Origin: Karstenula rhodostoma CBS 690.94
Lineage: Eukaryota > Ascomycota > Dothideomycetes > Pleosporales > Didymosphaeriaceae
NCBI GenBank assembly: GCA_010093485.1
Contig: MU001512.1
Span: forward strand, 828,842-892,841
DNA length: 64,000 nucleotides
Direction of reading: 5' to 3'
Part shown: positions 42,432 to 51,869 of the stretch, in pieces
How positions within the stretch are numbered: the first letter of the stretch is position 1
How the letters are laid out: each line of letters starts with the position of its first letter
Notes under the pieces: generated by a model
What the model saw: only the letters and a program-made list of their open reading frames with translations
Databases searched by the model: none
What the model was told of the DNA's origin: nothing
Position numbers and translations under genes: made by a program

Positions 42432-43469
42432 TCACACTTTCTTCCACTCGTCAAACTCGTCGTCAAGGTGCTCTTGCAGTGGCTTGAACTTGTTCCCGAA
42501 GTTCTTCTCACATCTCCAGCACTTCATATCCCAGCTCGGCCAATCACCTGGATGAAACCTCGGGCTGCCCTCCTCCAGCGGAAACTCATCCAACCCTACC
42601 AGAAAGCTCGAATTGAAGCTTAGGTAATGGTTCTTCTTCTTCAGCCACGGGCTATGCATATCGCGTGAAAGCACATGTATGTGCAAGTGGTTCATGGACG
42701 GGTGCGTGTGCACGCCCGATATTATCTCGCGTGACCAGTCGCGGCCTTGTGGAAGGAGCGAGTCACGCTCCGCTGGCAGCGGAGGGTCTGGACCGCTCAT
42801 CAAGTCTTCGAGGGCGCGCTGGTAGGGTGCGTCAGCCGCACTGGACAGACCGTATTTGCGTCGGAGTTCGCGCGCTGCGAGGAGTTTCAGACGCTCGACA
42901 CGGGGTTTGAGCTTGGCGAGGAAGGCGGGATTATTTGAAAGGGTGACGAGCGGGTGTTCGAGGGTCAGGCTTGGGTCGCGAGGCAGGAGAAGGAGGTGTA
43001 CGCTATACCAGCATGCGTCAGTGCAGGTCTGAGTGGTGGGTAGAGGAAAGGGTCGTACCTCGCTTTTGGAAACTTGTCTTGTATCACTACGAATTCATCA
43101 TCGTAATCAATCACTCTTCCTTCTGGGTTGCGTTCCGGGTGTTGTATGTATATGCCTAACCCGTCTCGCCCGTCAAAGTTCTTGGGACTGGAAGAGGTTC
43201 GCGACCAAGGTTTGCCCTTGTTCGTATTTCCGGTGACGGCTTTTGCGGATGGCTTCGACTTGGACATGAGCTCTGCAACTGGATAGTTACTTTAGGTATC
43301 GGTTGGAGTATCTGAGAGGGTTGAGCTTACAGGCATTTCGTGATTGGTGTGCCGTAGGTGTGCCGCTGCCTGCAGATACCTGTGGTACAGCATCCCCAAT
43401 AATCTCTTCACCAGTTATAGCCTCATCGGGAGCATCGTCTGCGCGTATGACCGGACCTTTGGAGGCCAT
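42432..43469 (-). CDS. HNT3: Aprataxin-like HIT-domain DNA repair hydrolase (Hnt3 type), three exons
   Basis: This enzyme removes AMP from 5' DNA ends left by failed ligation. Exons 43469-43331, 43278-43059 and 43002-42432 give 309 residues. The N-terminal ~90 residues are disordered and basic. The HIT fold begins near GLGIYIQHPERNPEGRVIDYDDEFVVIQDKFPKA (start in exon 2) and SVHLLLLPRD (exon 3). The catalytic triad motif HLHIHVLS lies at residues 225-232, with SPWLKKKNHYLSFNSSF after it, the lysine-rich DNA-contact loop of aprataxins. The C-terminus carries the zinc finger CWRC..EHLDDEFDEW. All family features are present. The product is nuclear. Confidence 0.9.
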
Positions 43470-44023
43470 CTTTAGGTGTTGATACAGTGGACGTCTGCGT
43501 GGACGCTGAAATTTGGAGATGGCTCAGAATGGGGTCTACACGGTCTTGGGAGTAAATCTGAACCTTCTAGACGGGCAGAACAGACTAATACTCACAGGCT
43601 GTGTGGCACCACCGTGGAACGATCGTGGTCGAGCTCAATGCGACAAATAGCAAATGACTACGTCAATGTCGCACTCGGAACGCTGTGGTCCAAGCTTCCG
43701 AAACCCTCGCCAAGCGTCGGAACCTGGGATTGTACGAGGGGTGGAGGGGCCTGCAACGGACTCCCACTTCAAGATGCATGCAAGAGCGACTAAACTAACT
43801 CTTTCCCCGTTCATTCGCGTTCGAAAACGGCCTCAAGCGCGACCAAGTGATTGAGCCCTTTAACCCTAGCTGTTTGCGCCCTTCCGAGCGGCAAATAATC
43901 TCACACAAATCATTTTCGGCGTCTAGAGCATTTGTTTCCGCACTGCATCTCTACGACTTCCCTCTATGGAGACGTTAGAGCCGCACTTCACACCCGTTCA
44001 GATCCAGTCCCAATCGTGCAGAT
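43470..44023. promoter_or_regulatory. Divergent promoter region (HNT3-like / DEAH helicase)
   Basis: 554 bases between divergent start codons. A frame at 43476-43793 overlaps the HNT3 leader and has no family resemblance. No TATA box was identified with confidence. Confidence 0.5.
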
Positions 44024-47000
44024 ATGCCGAATAAACCTCACGCCCCGCGCGGGCCGAAGAAATCTGTCCCACCCGAAGAGGACACGAGTTACATAATCTT
44101 CGACGACGGTAAGGGCAAGAAAAAGAAAAAAAGTGCAAATGCATCCATTGCTGTTGCAGAAAGCAGCAAGACCGATGCAAAGGGCAAAGGCAAAGCTACC
44201 GCCGAGGAACCTTCCGATGCTCCCAAGAAACCAGACACCAGGACACTCATTGCGGGAGCATCGTGGACCGGCAAGCTTCCCGTAAACATACTATCTGAGT
44301 ATTTTCAGAAGCAGAAGTGGAACAAGCCAGACTATCGGATGCGGAACGAAGATGGTGTCTACTCCGCACATGTTGTTATATCGAAAACACATCCAAAAAC
44401 CCGGGAGACAACCACACTGCCACCGATCCATATACCACTGGAACTAGCCAAGAAGGCTCGCCAACCTTCGGCCGTAGAAGCTCGCAATTTCGCTGCCGTG
44501 TACACCCTTTTTCGGGTCGCCAGCGCCAAAAACATGCATATGATGCTACCACCAACTTACAAGGATCTCTGGAAAGGGGAGCTCAGCGACCTCAAGAAGC
44601 AAGATGAGATGACCGGCAAAGCGTGGATGTATGAAGCCGATCCATTCTTCGGGCACGCGGAGCGTGAGAAGGCCAAAGAAGTTGCAGCAAAAGAACGCGA
44701 GAAGAAAGAAAGGGCTCGCGTTGAGGCGGCAAAAGCGCACAACCTCACGCCAGGCATGTCCATACCCAATGCACAAGGTGCACCCCCTAGTCGAAACATT
44801 TTGAAGGGCTGGGAGCGTGTGCCTAAGATCGAGCTTGGCAAGAGGACAAGGAAGCAAGCCGAGCGGCTCATCCGGCGAGATGCGGTCTGGAATCCAAACG
44901 GTATCGTCATGGATCATAATACTCGCAAAAAGGTTGTCGAAGAGGTCACAAACTTAGGCTTCCGCCAAAGTCATGTTGAAGAGGCCGCAGAGATTTGCAA
45001 GAACCGCGAAGAAGTCATTGAATGGCTACTAATACACGTACCCGAGGACGATCTTCCGTCTTGGAGTCTTCCAGAAGGCTATGTCGCCGGAATCAGCATG
45101 GCAAGTGCAAATCTCAAGCGCGAAGGAGCTATAAAGCGCCTCGCAGCCGCCGGTTACGCGGTCGAAGTCTGTGAGGAGGCGTATGACAGCCAGGGTGGAG
45201 ACGAACGAAAGGCAGCGGCACTTCTACAAAAGCAGCTCCTCCGCCCTCTGGATAGCGAGGATGACGTTACACAGGATCTTGAGCGACTCGCTGTGACGAA
45301 TAACGCGGAAGAGGAGCAGAACATGGATTCGTGGGAAGAGGAGATGTCGTCTCTGGAAGCGATATACGACAAGCTCTTCTCACGTCCTTCTTCAAACATG
45401 TGCCGGATCGAGCTGGATATCAAGCAACAGGGAAAGCGTTTGATACTTCAAGTTCATCGGCCTTTCGGGCCGTATCCTCTGATAGTGCCAATCATCACAT
45501 TCGAGGCTGCTATTCCTGCCTACATCCGATTGAGTATCATCCGAAAGGCCCTACTCCACGCGGAAGAGAACTTCCTCGGGATGCCGATGATATATGATAT
45601 CGTTGACTGGCTTCAACAGAATGCAGGGGATATCTTCAAGAACCCGGGGCGACTCACCGATGTTTCTGCGGGTCTATCTGCGGATCATCAGACCTCGAAC
45701 CCACAGAACCATATGAAGAGCAAAGGCAGGCCACGCCGACCCATCGATTGGAAACCAGCAAGTCCTCAGAGCCAAAAATTACTGGCCGATTGGGAAGCCA
45801 AACAAGGAGCGCCTATGCAACAGAAGATGATGGCTGCGCGCCGGTCTTTGCCCGCGTGGAGACTTCGCGAACAGATAGTGAAGGTTGTGAATCAAAGCCA
45901 GGTTACCATCATATCCGGTGAGACGGGTTCTGGAAAAAGCACACAATCTGTTCAGTTCGTCCTTGATGATTTGATTCAGCGACAGCTTGGGGGCGCGGCG
46001 AACATTATCTGTACCCAGCCGCGCAGGATTTCTGCCCTTGGTCTTGCGGATCGTGTGGCGGATGAGCGATGCTCACAAGTCGGTGATGAGATTGGTTACA
46101 CTATTCGAGGAGAATCCAAACAGAAGCCGGGTGTGACGAGGATCACTTTCGTAACGACCGGTGTTCTTCTCCGGCGCCTGCAAACCTCGGGTGGCAGTTC
46201 AGACGATGTCGTGGCCGCAATCGCCGATGTCAGCCATGTCGTCGTCGACGAGGTCCATGAGCGCAGTCTGGACACTGACTTTCTCCTTGTTCTCCTGCGC
46301 GATATCCTTAGACGTCGCAAAGACCTCAAGGTTATCCTGATGAGTGCTACTCTCGATGCAGACGTTTTCGAGCGATATTTCCATGACGTGGGCCCAGTAG
46401 GACGCGTGGAAATACAAGGTCGGACATACCCCGTGCAAGACTGGTACATGGACGATATCGTGCATGCTACAGGCTTTTCGGGTGCAGCTGCTGGGTTCGA
46501 GGAAGATTCTGGAAGCAAACTTGCCGGCAACCTCATGAGCGTCGGTTTTGGCATTAATTACGACCTCATCGCTGAAACGGTGCATTACATTGATCAGCAG
46601 CTCGGACAGAAAGATGGTGGAATTCTGATATTCTTACCCGGAACCATGGAAATCGACCGAACAATCCAAGCGCTGAGAAACTTCTCCAATTTCCATGCTC
46701 TTCCTCTACATGCTTCTCTCATGCCGGTAGAACAGAAACGTGTGTTCCCTCCCGCGCCTCCAGGTAAACGCAAGATTATAGCTGCTACCAATGTTGCGGA
46801 AACTTCAATTACTATAGAGGACATCGTTGCCGTCATTGATACTGGCCGTGTGAAGGAAACTAGCTTCGACCCTCAAAACAACATGGTCCGACTCGCCGAA
46901 ACGTGGGCTTCACGGGCAGCTTGCAAACAACGACGCGGTCGTGCTGGTCGTGTCCGCGCTGGAGAGTGCTACAAGCTCTATACACGTAATGCTGAAGCCA

Positions 47001-48175
47001 AGATGATGGAGCGACCTGAACCCGAAATCAGGCGCGTGCCTTTGGAGCAGCTCTGTCTGTCAATCAAGGCTATGGGTGTGCAAGACGTTTCCAGTTTCCT
47101 TGGCTCGGCACTAACACCTCCTGAAAGTACAGCAGTTGAAGGTGCTGTCAGACTTTTGGGCCAGATGGGTGCCATTACCGACAACGAGCTTACCGCATTG
47201 GGCCGACATATGTCCATGATCCCCGCAGATCTGCGCTGTGGAAAATTGCTTGTTTATGGTGCAACATTTGGCTGTCTCGAAGCTGCTCTTACCATTGCTT
47301 CGGTCCTGACGGCCAGAAGCCCGTTCCTTTCTCCCCGCCAACGAGACGAGGAAACGCGGAATGAATTCGAGCGTATTCGCTCCTCGTTCTCCAATAACCA
47401 AGGCGACCTGCTCATCGATGTACGCGCCTACGAGCAATGGTCCGCCTTCCGCAGCAAAGAAGCGTCGACACGCGATCTCCGCGCATGGTGCAGCGCCAAT
47501 TCTCTCTCGCCACAAACCCTTTTTGACATCGCTTCCAATCGCTCGCAATATCTCTCTTCGCTCAAAGAGATCTCCTTCATCCCAACGAGCTACACGTCTA
47601 CCAACCCACAGACTCAAGGCTCGTACAACAAGCAAAATCACAACGATGCACTTATCCGGGCCCTTATCGCCGGTTCTTTCAACCCCCAGATCGCCCGCAT
47701 CCAGCTTCCCGAGAAGAAATTCGCGGCGGGTATAGCAGGTGCTGTCGAACTCGACCCATCGTCCCGCGAGATCAAATACTTCAATCAAGAAAACGGACGC
47801 ATTTTCGTGCATCCTTCGTCCTCGCTCTTCTCCGCGCAAACTTTCCCGTCAAACGCCTCCTTCATCTCTTACTTCACCAAGATGGCCACGTCCAAGATCT
47901 TCATACGGGATCTTACGCCGTTTAATGCGTACAGTCTGTTGATGTTTGCGGGGGACATCAGGGTTGACACGTTGGGTCGGGGACTGGTAGTAGACGATTG
48001 GATCAGACTGAGGGGATGGGCGAGGATCGGGGTATTGGTCAGTCGTTTGAGGAGCATGTTGGATAAGGTTCTTGAAAGCAAGGTTCGAGAGCCTGGACGG
48101 GAGCTTGGGGAGAGGGAGCGCGACGTTGTAGATGTGGTCCGGGGGCTGGTAGAGAGGGATGGTTTGGATAACTAG
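44024..48175 (+). CDS. DEAH-box RNA helicase with UBA-like and RWD domains (DHX57/YLR419W type)
   Basis: Single exon, 1,383 residues. An ATP-dependent RNA helicase of the DEAH/RHA class. The N-terminus is lysine-rich. A UBA-like segment (RKKVVEEVTNLGFRQSHVEE, about 305-345) and an RWD-type domain starting WEEEMSSLEAIYDKLF (about 435-540) precede the helicase core. Core motifs: GETGSGKST (632-640), TQPRRISA, DEVHERSLD (742), SAT (774), the motif IV-V region with NVAETSITIEDIVAVIDTG, and QRRGRAGR (969-976). Winged-helix, ratchet and OB-fold regions follow to the end. UBA+RWD+DEAH architecture matches human DHX57 and yeast YLR419W, thought to act in ribosome or translation-linked RNA work. Long single-exon coding is usual here. 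Confidence 0.93.
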   Translation: MPNKPHAPRGPKKSVPPEEDTSYIIFDDGKGKKKKKSANASIAVAESSKTDAKGKGKATAEEPSDAPKKPDTRTLIAGASWTGKLPVNILSEYFQKQKWNKPDYRMRNEDGVYSAHVVISKTHPKTRETTTLPPIHIPLELAKKARQPSAVEARNFAAVYTLFRVASAKNMHMMLPPTYKDLWKGELSDLKKQDEMTGKAWMYEADPFFGHAEREKAKEVAAKEREKKERARVEAAKAHNLTPGMSIPNAQGAPPSRNILKGWERVPKIELGKRTRKQAERLIRRDAVWNPNGIVMDHNTRKKVVEEVTNLGFRQSHVEEAAEICKNREEVIEWLLIHVPEDDLPSWSLPEGYVAGISMASANLKREGAIKRLAAAGYAVEVCEEAYDSQGGDERKAAALLQKQLLRPLDSEDDVTQDLERLAVTNNAEEEQNMDSWEEEMSSLEAIYDKLFSRPSSNMCRIELDIKQQGKRLILQVHRPFGPYPLIVPIITFEAAIPAYIRLSIIRKALLHAEENFLGMPMIYDIVDWLQQNAGDIFKNPGRLTDVSAGLSADHQTSNPQNHMKSKGRPRRPIDWKPASPQSQKLLADWEAKQGAPMQQKMMAARRSLPAWRLREQIVKVVNQSQVTIISGETGSGKSTQSVQFVLDDLIQRQLGGAANIICTQPRRISALGLADRVADERCSQVGDEIGYTIRGESKQKPGVTRITFVTTGVLLRRLQTSGGSSDDVVAAIADVSHVVVDEVHERSLDTDFLLVLLRDILRRRKDLKVILMSATLDADVFERYFHDVGPVGRVEIQGRTYPVQDWYMDDIVHATGFSGAAAGFEEDSGSKLAGNLMSVGFGINYDLIAETVHYIDQQLGQKDGGILIFLPGTMEIDRTIQALRNFSNFHALPLHASLMPVEQKRVFPPAPPGKRKIIAATNVAETSITIEDIVAVIDTGRVKETSFDPQNNMVRLAETWASRAACKQRRGRAGRVRAGECYKLYTRNAEAKMMERPEPEIRRVPLEQLCLSIKAMGVQDVSSFLGSALTPPESTAVEGAVRLLGQMGAITDNELTALGRHMSMIPADLRCGKLLVYGATFGCLEAALTIASVLTARSPFLSPRQRDEETRNEFERIRSSFSNNQGDLLIDVRAYEQWSAFRSKEASTRDLRAWCSANSLSPQTLFDIASNRSQYLSSLKEISFIPTSYTSTNPQTQGSYNKQNHNDALIRALIAGSFNPQIARIQLPEKKFAAGIAGAVELDPSSREIKYFNQENGRIFVHPSSSLFSAQTFPSNASFISYFTKMATSKIFIRDLTPFNAYSLLMFAGDIRVDTLGRGLVVDDWIRLRGWARIGVLVSRLRSMLDKVLESKVREPGRELGERERDVVDVVRGLVERDGLDN

Positions 48176-48776
48176 ATTCGTTGGCGACTCGGTACGCTGG
48201 TTGCATTTCTGGTGCGTATTCTTGTAGCTTCAGCTATTATAGTCGCTAGGCTGGGTATGGATGATAGACTAGACGGAAGGTAGAAGGCATAGCAGCACGA
48301 GAATTCTCTTCGTATTCTATTTCATCCGTTGACACGTAACACTAGACTGACAGGGCTCAGGCTTCCGTCATCTGCGATCCATGCAGGTAAATAACTACCC
48401 CGCCCCGTGATGATCGTGGCGCAGGCATACGAAACAACATCCGATTCTTCAGCCTTGCCAACACCTCACCCACATAGGCACTGTACAATGACTTGAGAGC
48501 TGTGTGAGTCGGTATACAGTCTACTAGCCGACATCCCTGGTACCCACCATGCCTGTACGTCTCCTCTATTACGTCCACAATGTCTGCTAAAGCATTTAGG
48601 TTCCTGGTCGCCGTTGCCTGACGTGCCTCGAGCGCGGCCAGATTGTTTGGGTTATTCTTGGTAAACTCTGTCCCAACTGTGCCGCGCCGCCTGAACCAAG
48701 GGCTAGAGATGAGCGAACGTTCGCTTTAGGAAATAGTTTCGAAGCAGGGTTAAAAGATGTTGCGACCGCGGCTGTG
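48176..48776. other. Intergenic region with a coding-like minus-strand fragment
   Basis: 601 bases between two + strand genes. See the fragment at 48357-48728. The promoter of the PHD/Zn2Cys6 gene must overlap it. Confidence 0.5.
48357..48728 (-). pseudogene. Possible gene fragment without start codon
   Basis: A minus-strand frame is open from 48728 to the TAG at 48357 (~124 residues) and reads like protein (NNLAALEARQATATRNLNAL, then YRHGGYQGCRLVDCIPTHT, LYSAYVGEVLARLKNRMLF). It has no ATG until near its end and no visible upstream exon before the next gene starts on the other strand. It may be the remains of a gene or a chance frame. No family is recognised. Confidence 0.25.
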
Positions 48777-51422
48777 ATGGATGCTCAACATCTAATTTCT
48801 ACTCTCGAAAATCAGTCTCTGTTACCTTCGGGTACAATGGAAAACGTTCAACATGGACCTTTTCGCACAGCCCGGAGTACTCTAACTTACTGGATCGACG
48901 ACACTCCGATATCTGTATCCATCAAGTGTATCTGCGGCTTCGCCTCCGACCCGAGGCACCTAGTCCAGTGCGAAACGTGTGGTACATGGCAGCACATTGA
49001 GTGCTACTATAGAGAGGCGAAAGAGGTAGTACAGACTGAGAGTCACGAATGCGTGACATGTGCGCCTAGGGTGATAGAGCATGGAAGCGAAACCTTTTTA
49101 AGGGACTCTTCTCTCTGGAAAAAGGCTACATCTTCTCTTACTGGCTCTGGTTCCCTCGTCATATCTACCACAAGCTCTCCTGGAGTCGAAAGCAGTTCGA
49201 GATCTACGCGTGGAAAGACCAGCACGGCGCCTACTAGTGATTTTGGCTCTGGAACACATCTCACATCAGCCGACCAGTACCCCATGAACTTTCGAAAAAC
49301 AGTTCGTAAGGCTGCCATACCTTTAGTTGAATTACGTTTATACAGCGGCTCCTTTCAACTCCAGGACTACTGGTGGCAGGCGATGCCTACGCTCAAAACA
49401 TGTTCCCAGTGCCGCTTGCGCAACGAACCATGCATTCCCAGCCTACCACTCTGTAAGCCATGCAAGAAGAAGGGTTCTTCTTGCGAGTTCTATCATGCTT
49501 CGCAAGGGCATCATATAGGGGTTTCACCAAACTTCGTCTCACTTTTAGAAGAGAAGGTCCATGAGCTTGAAGAGAAGGGGAAGGAAGAAGGGTATAAAAG
49601 CATGGAATCCGAACAAGAGGTAGATCCTGTTCAAAACTTGACTTTGGGATTAGGCCCAGACGCCTATTTATCTGATCAGTCTGGGGACTCTCAGGCCCTG
49701 GTACAGCCGGAGGTCAATTTTCCCAGGTTGATCACACCGATCAACTTGGACCCATCACGTACTCTCACAGCTCTACTTGAGGAGGAGCGGATGCGCAAGT
49801 CACAGCTGTATCCGTTCAAAGCTAACGCAGATGGTCGAGCAACTGGAAACCACCCTCAAATCCGCCGCCCAGTGCGACTTGATCGTATGGCGAGTATACA
49901 AGCTGGGCTTGGAAGGGATCTTGACACAATGTTGGAAACAGGAAAAACAACGACGAACGCATTAGGGGTAGAATCACTTCTTGAAGCAAGCTCGCCATCC
50001 TTTGGAGTCGACGTTCAACGCGAGTTCCTATTTGTTGATACAATGCATGCAAAGAGCTCGAAGAAAGGACGACGTCACGCTCGATCGTTCGTCATGCAGA
50101 AAGCTCGAAGAGAGCGTCCTTGGTCAGCCAGTACACACACATGGACGCCGGCGATTGCACCTGCACTTACAATGCCCATGACGCTGTTGGAGGCCACACA
50201 TATTCTACCCAAAACAGGAATAGACACAGGAGACGGCAAGGTCCACCCTCATACTCATACTTCCACTTCTACGACTCGAGCATTCAATGACAACAATGAA
50301 CGCTCCATCGTTCAGACCAAGCCTCCAAAAGGAGTAATGGCCAACATCGCTACTCAGGGCGAAGGTAAGAGCCAAAACAACGAAATTAAGTCGAAATCCA
50401 GCGAAAAACCATCAACCAAAGGCGTCAGAGGTTCGCCTTCGGCGTCAGCAACGTATGAGCATGATCGCGATAGAGTCTTAATAAAGCCACCTCGAGAAGA
50501 TGATTCGCTCACCAGCCCTGCTGAGACGAATACGTTCGTACCGAATGTCAAAGACCCGTCGCTCAAAGGAGAACGCCGACCTGATTTCGAAAAGTCGGTT
50601 TCTGTAGCTTATCAAAATTGGGACCAGCATGATGCTTCCGACGGAAAAAGAATTCACGTAAATGCATCTAGATCAACGGACAATGAAGACACAATAATAC
50701 GAAAACAAAGGCAACCAAAAGCCAATATTCTACCGTCTGTGGACAAATCGTCTCAATTCACAGCTGCCCCCGCCATTTTTAGAAATACCGATGGTCCACA
50801 GTTCTTACACCTGAGAGAGTATTGTAGAGCTCGAAATATGAGAGAGCCGATCTTGCAAGCCGTAGCAGCCCAGTTCGTGCCGACCAATACCTGGGTAGCT
50901 ACAATCCAGATAAATGGTGCTGAACATAGTTCGCGTATCTGGAAAGGTGCCCTCTGCAGAGACAACTCTGTGGAAGATGCTGCATTTGTTGCCTGGGAAT
51001 ATCTGAAAGAAAAGGAATTCGCGAAGGAGGTCAACTCACGACCGAATATTCAACGTATAGAAACAAGCGACACACAAAAGGAAGCGTCCTTGTCATACAA
51101 CTTGTTAGGTGCTTCAGTTCTCTCGAAGAACCCCGTCGAGAGCGACAGTATATCTCCTTTCCAGTCACAGAACAGACGCGTAAGCCCATCGGTTGCTCAC
51201 ATGAGCTTCAATACGACGGATCCGCATCTTCCGGGTGGTGTCCCAAATGAACGACGATCGACCTTGTCGAGTGACAGAGATTGCTCAAACTGTCGTCACA
51301 GGAACATGCAATGCGACAGAGGGAAGCCGAATTGTGTCAATTGCCAATTCACGGGAATCATCTGTGAAGGCTACTGGAAGTCGAAGTATCCTTACTGGAC
51401 TAGGTTACAGGTTCCCCATTAA
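48777..51422 (+). CDS. PHD finger protein with two Zn2Cys6 clusters and a dsRBD-like segment
   Basis: Single exon, 881 residues from the ATG at 48777 (a GTG sits one codon earlier). A PHD finger spans residues ~51-95: CICG, CETCGTWQHIEC, then HECVTC, with the usual C4-H-C3 order; PHD fingers read histone H3 tails. A first Zn2Cys6-type cluster is at 209-236 (CSQCRLRNEPCIPSLPLCKPC..SSCEF) and a second at the very C-terminus, 836-863 (CSNCRHRNMQCDRGKPNCVNC..IICEGY). Residues ~675-748 (LREYCRARNMREPILQAVA .. WVATIQING .. SVEDAAFVAWEYLK) resemble the alpha-beta-beta-beta-alpha plan of a double-stranded-RNA-binding domain. The rest is disordered. A nuclear role is likely. No homologue with a known function comes to mind. 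Confidence 0.8.
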   Translation: MDAQHLISTLENQSLLPSGTMENVQHGPFRTARSTLTYWIDDTPISVSIKCICGFASDPRHLVQCETCGTWQHIECYYREAKEVVQTESHECVTCAPRVIEHGSETFLRDSSLWKKATSSLTGSGSLVISTTSSPGVESSSRSTRGKTSTAPTSDFGSGTHLTSADQYPMNFRKTVRKAAIPLVELRLYSGSFQLQDYWWQAMPTLKTCSQCRLRNEPCIPSLPLCKPCKKKGSSCEFYHASQGHHIGVSPNFVSLLEEKVHELEEKGKEEGYKSMESEQEVDPVQNLTLGLGPDAYLSDQSGDSQALVQPEVNFPRLITPINLDPSRTLTALLEEERMRKSQLYPFKANADGRATGNHPQIRRPVRLDRMASIQAGLGRDLDTMLETGKTTTNALGVESLLEASSPSFGVDVQREFLFVDTMHAKSSKKGRRHARSFVMQKARRERPWSASTHTWTPAIAPALTMPMTLLEATHILPKTGIDTGDGKVHPHTHTSTSTTRAFNDNNERSIVQTKPPKGVMANIATQGEGKSQNNEIKSKSSEKPSTKGVRGSPSASATYEHDRDRVLIKPPREDDSLTSPAETNTFVPNVKDPSLKGERRPDFEKSVSVAYQNWDQHDASDGKRIHVNASRSTDNEDTIIRKQRQPKANILPSVDKSSQFTAAPAIFRNTDGPQFLHLREYCRARNMREPILQAVAAQFVPTNTWVATIQINGAEHSSRIWKGALCRDNSVEDAAFVAWEYLKEKEFAKEVNSRPNIQRIETSDTQKEASLSYNLLGASVLSKNPVESDSISPFQSQNRRVSPSVAHMSFNTTDPHLPGGVPNERRSTLSSDRDCSNCRHRNMQCDRGKPNCVNCQFTGIICEGYWKSKYPYWTRLQVPH

Positions 51423-51527
51423 AAGGACCAAGAACAACGCTTCGTCGGTGATCTTAACGAACGTGGGAACAACCATGAAGAAACTGAAAAGAGACGACAT
51501 TTTGCGATCCTTAGCACGGTTTGGAAC

Positions 51528-51842
51528 ATGAGTCCTGATTTTGGGCCACTAAAGATGTTCGGAGAAGGTAACCCCTGCAAGTATACAGAGTGGCACACTG
51601 CGCATCTTCGTGTCAGTGATCTCTTTGGTCGCGTTGATGAAATCAGATGCCCCAAGTGTTTAGTGGTGTTGCAGAGGGTCTTACGCTCCTCATCGCACGA
51701 ACACCAGCAATTCACTATTCCCCGGGACTCTGTTACCTCAGACACAGCACGTAATATAAGCGCCCCAACTAGCATTGGAAGCGATACAGAAGCCACTCAG
51801 TACTCGATTGAGGAAGCTAGCCCGACTCAACGGAGGGTTTAG
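51528..51842 (+). CDS. Short Cys/His-rich frame, possibly 5' part of the next gene
   Basis: The ATG at 51528 opens 104 residues to a TAG at 51840-51842. The content looks like a small zinc module: CKYTEWHTAHLRV with C-x6-H-x2-H and then EIRCPKCLVVLQRVLR with C-x2-C. The same frame, without any shift, runs on after the TAG through FRGLRNYDS into the ATG at 51870. So this may be the true N-terminus of the following gene, broken by a stop, or joined to it by an intron I could not place (a 51-nt GTTTAG..AAAAG option is weak). Confidence 0.5.
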   Translation: MSPDFGPLKMFGEGNPCKYTEWHTAHLRVSDLFGRVDEIRCPKCLVVLQRVLRSSSHEHQQFTIPRDSVTSDTARNISAPTSIGSDTEATQYSIEEASPTQRRV

Positions 51843-51869
51843 TTTAGGGGACTACGTAATTATGATAGT

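Noticed and set aside
43476..43793. Plus-strand frame in the HNT3/helicase promoter gap
   Set aside because: No family likeness, and it overlaps two divergent leaders.
43840..43880. TTTAACCCTAG, read as a telomere-like repeat
   Set aside because: A single occurrence in ordinary intergenic sequence; no tandem array.
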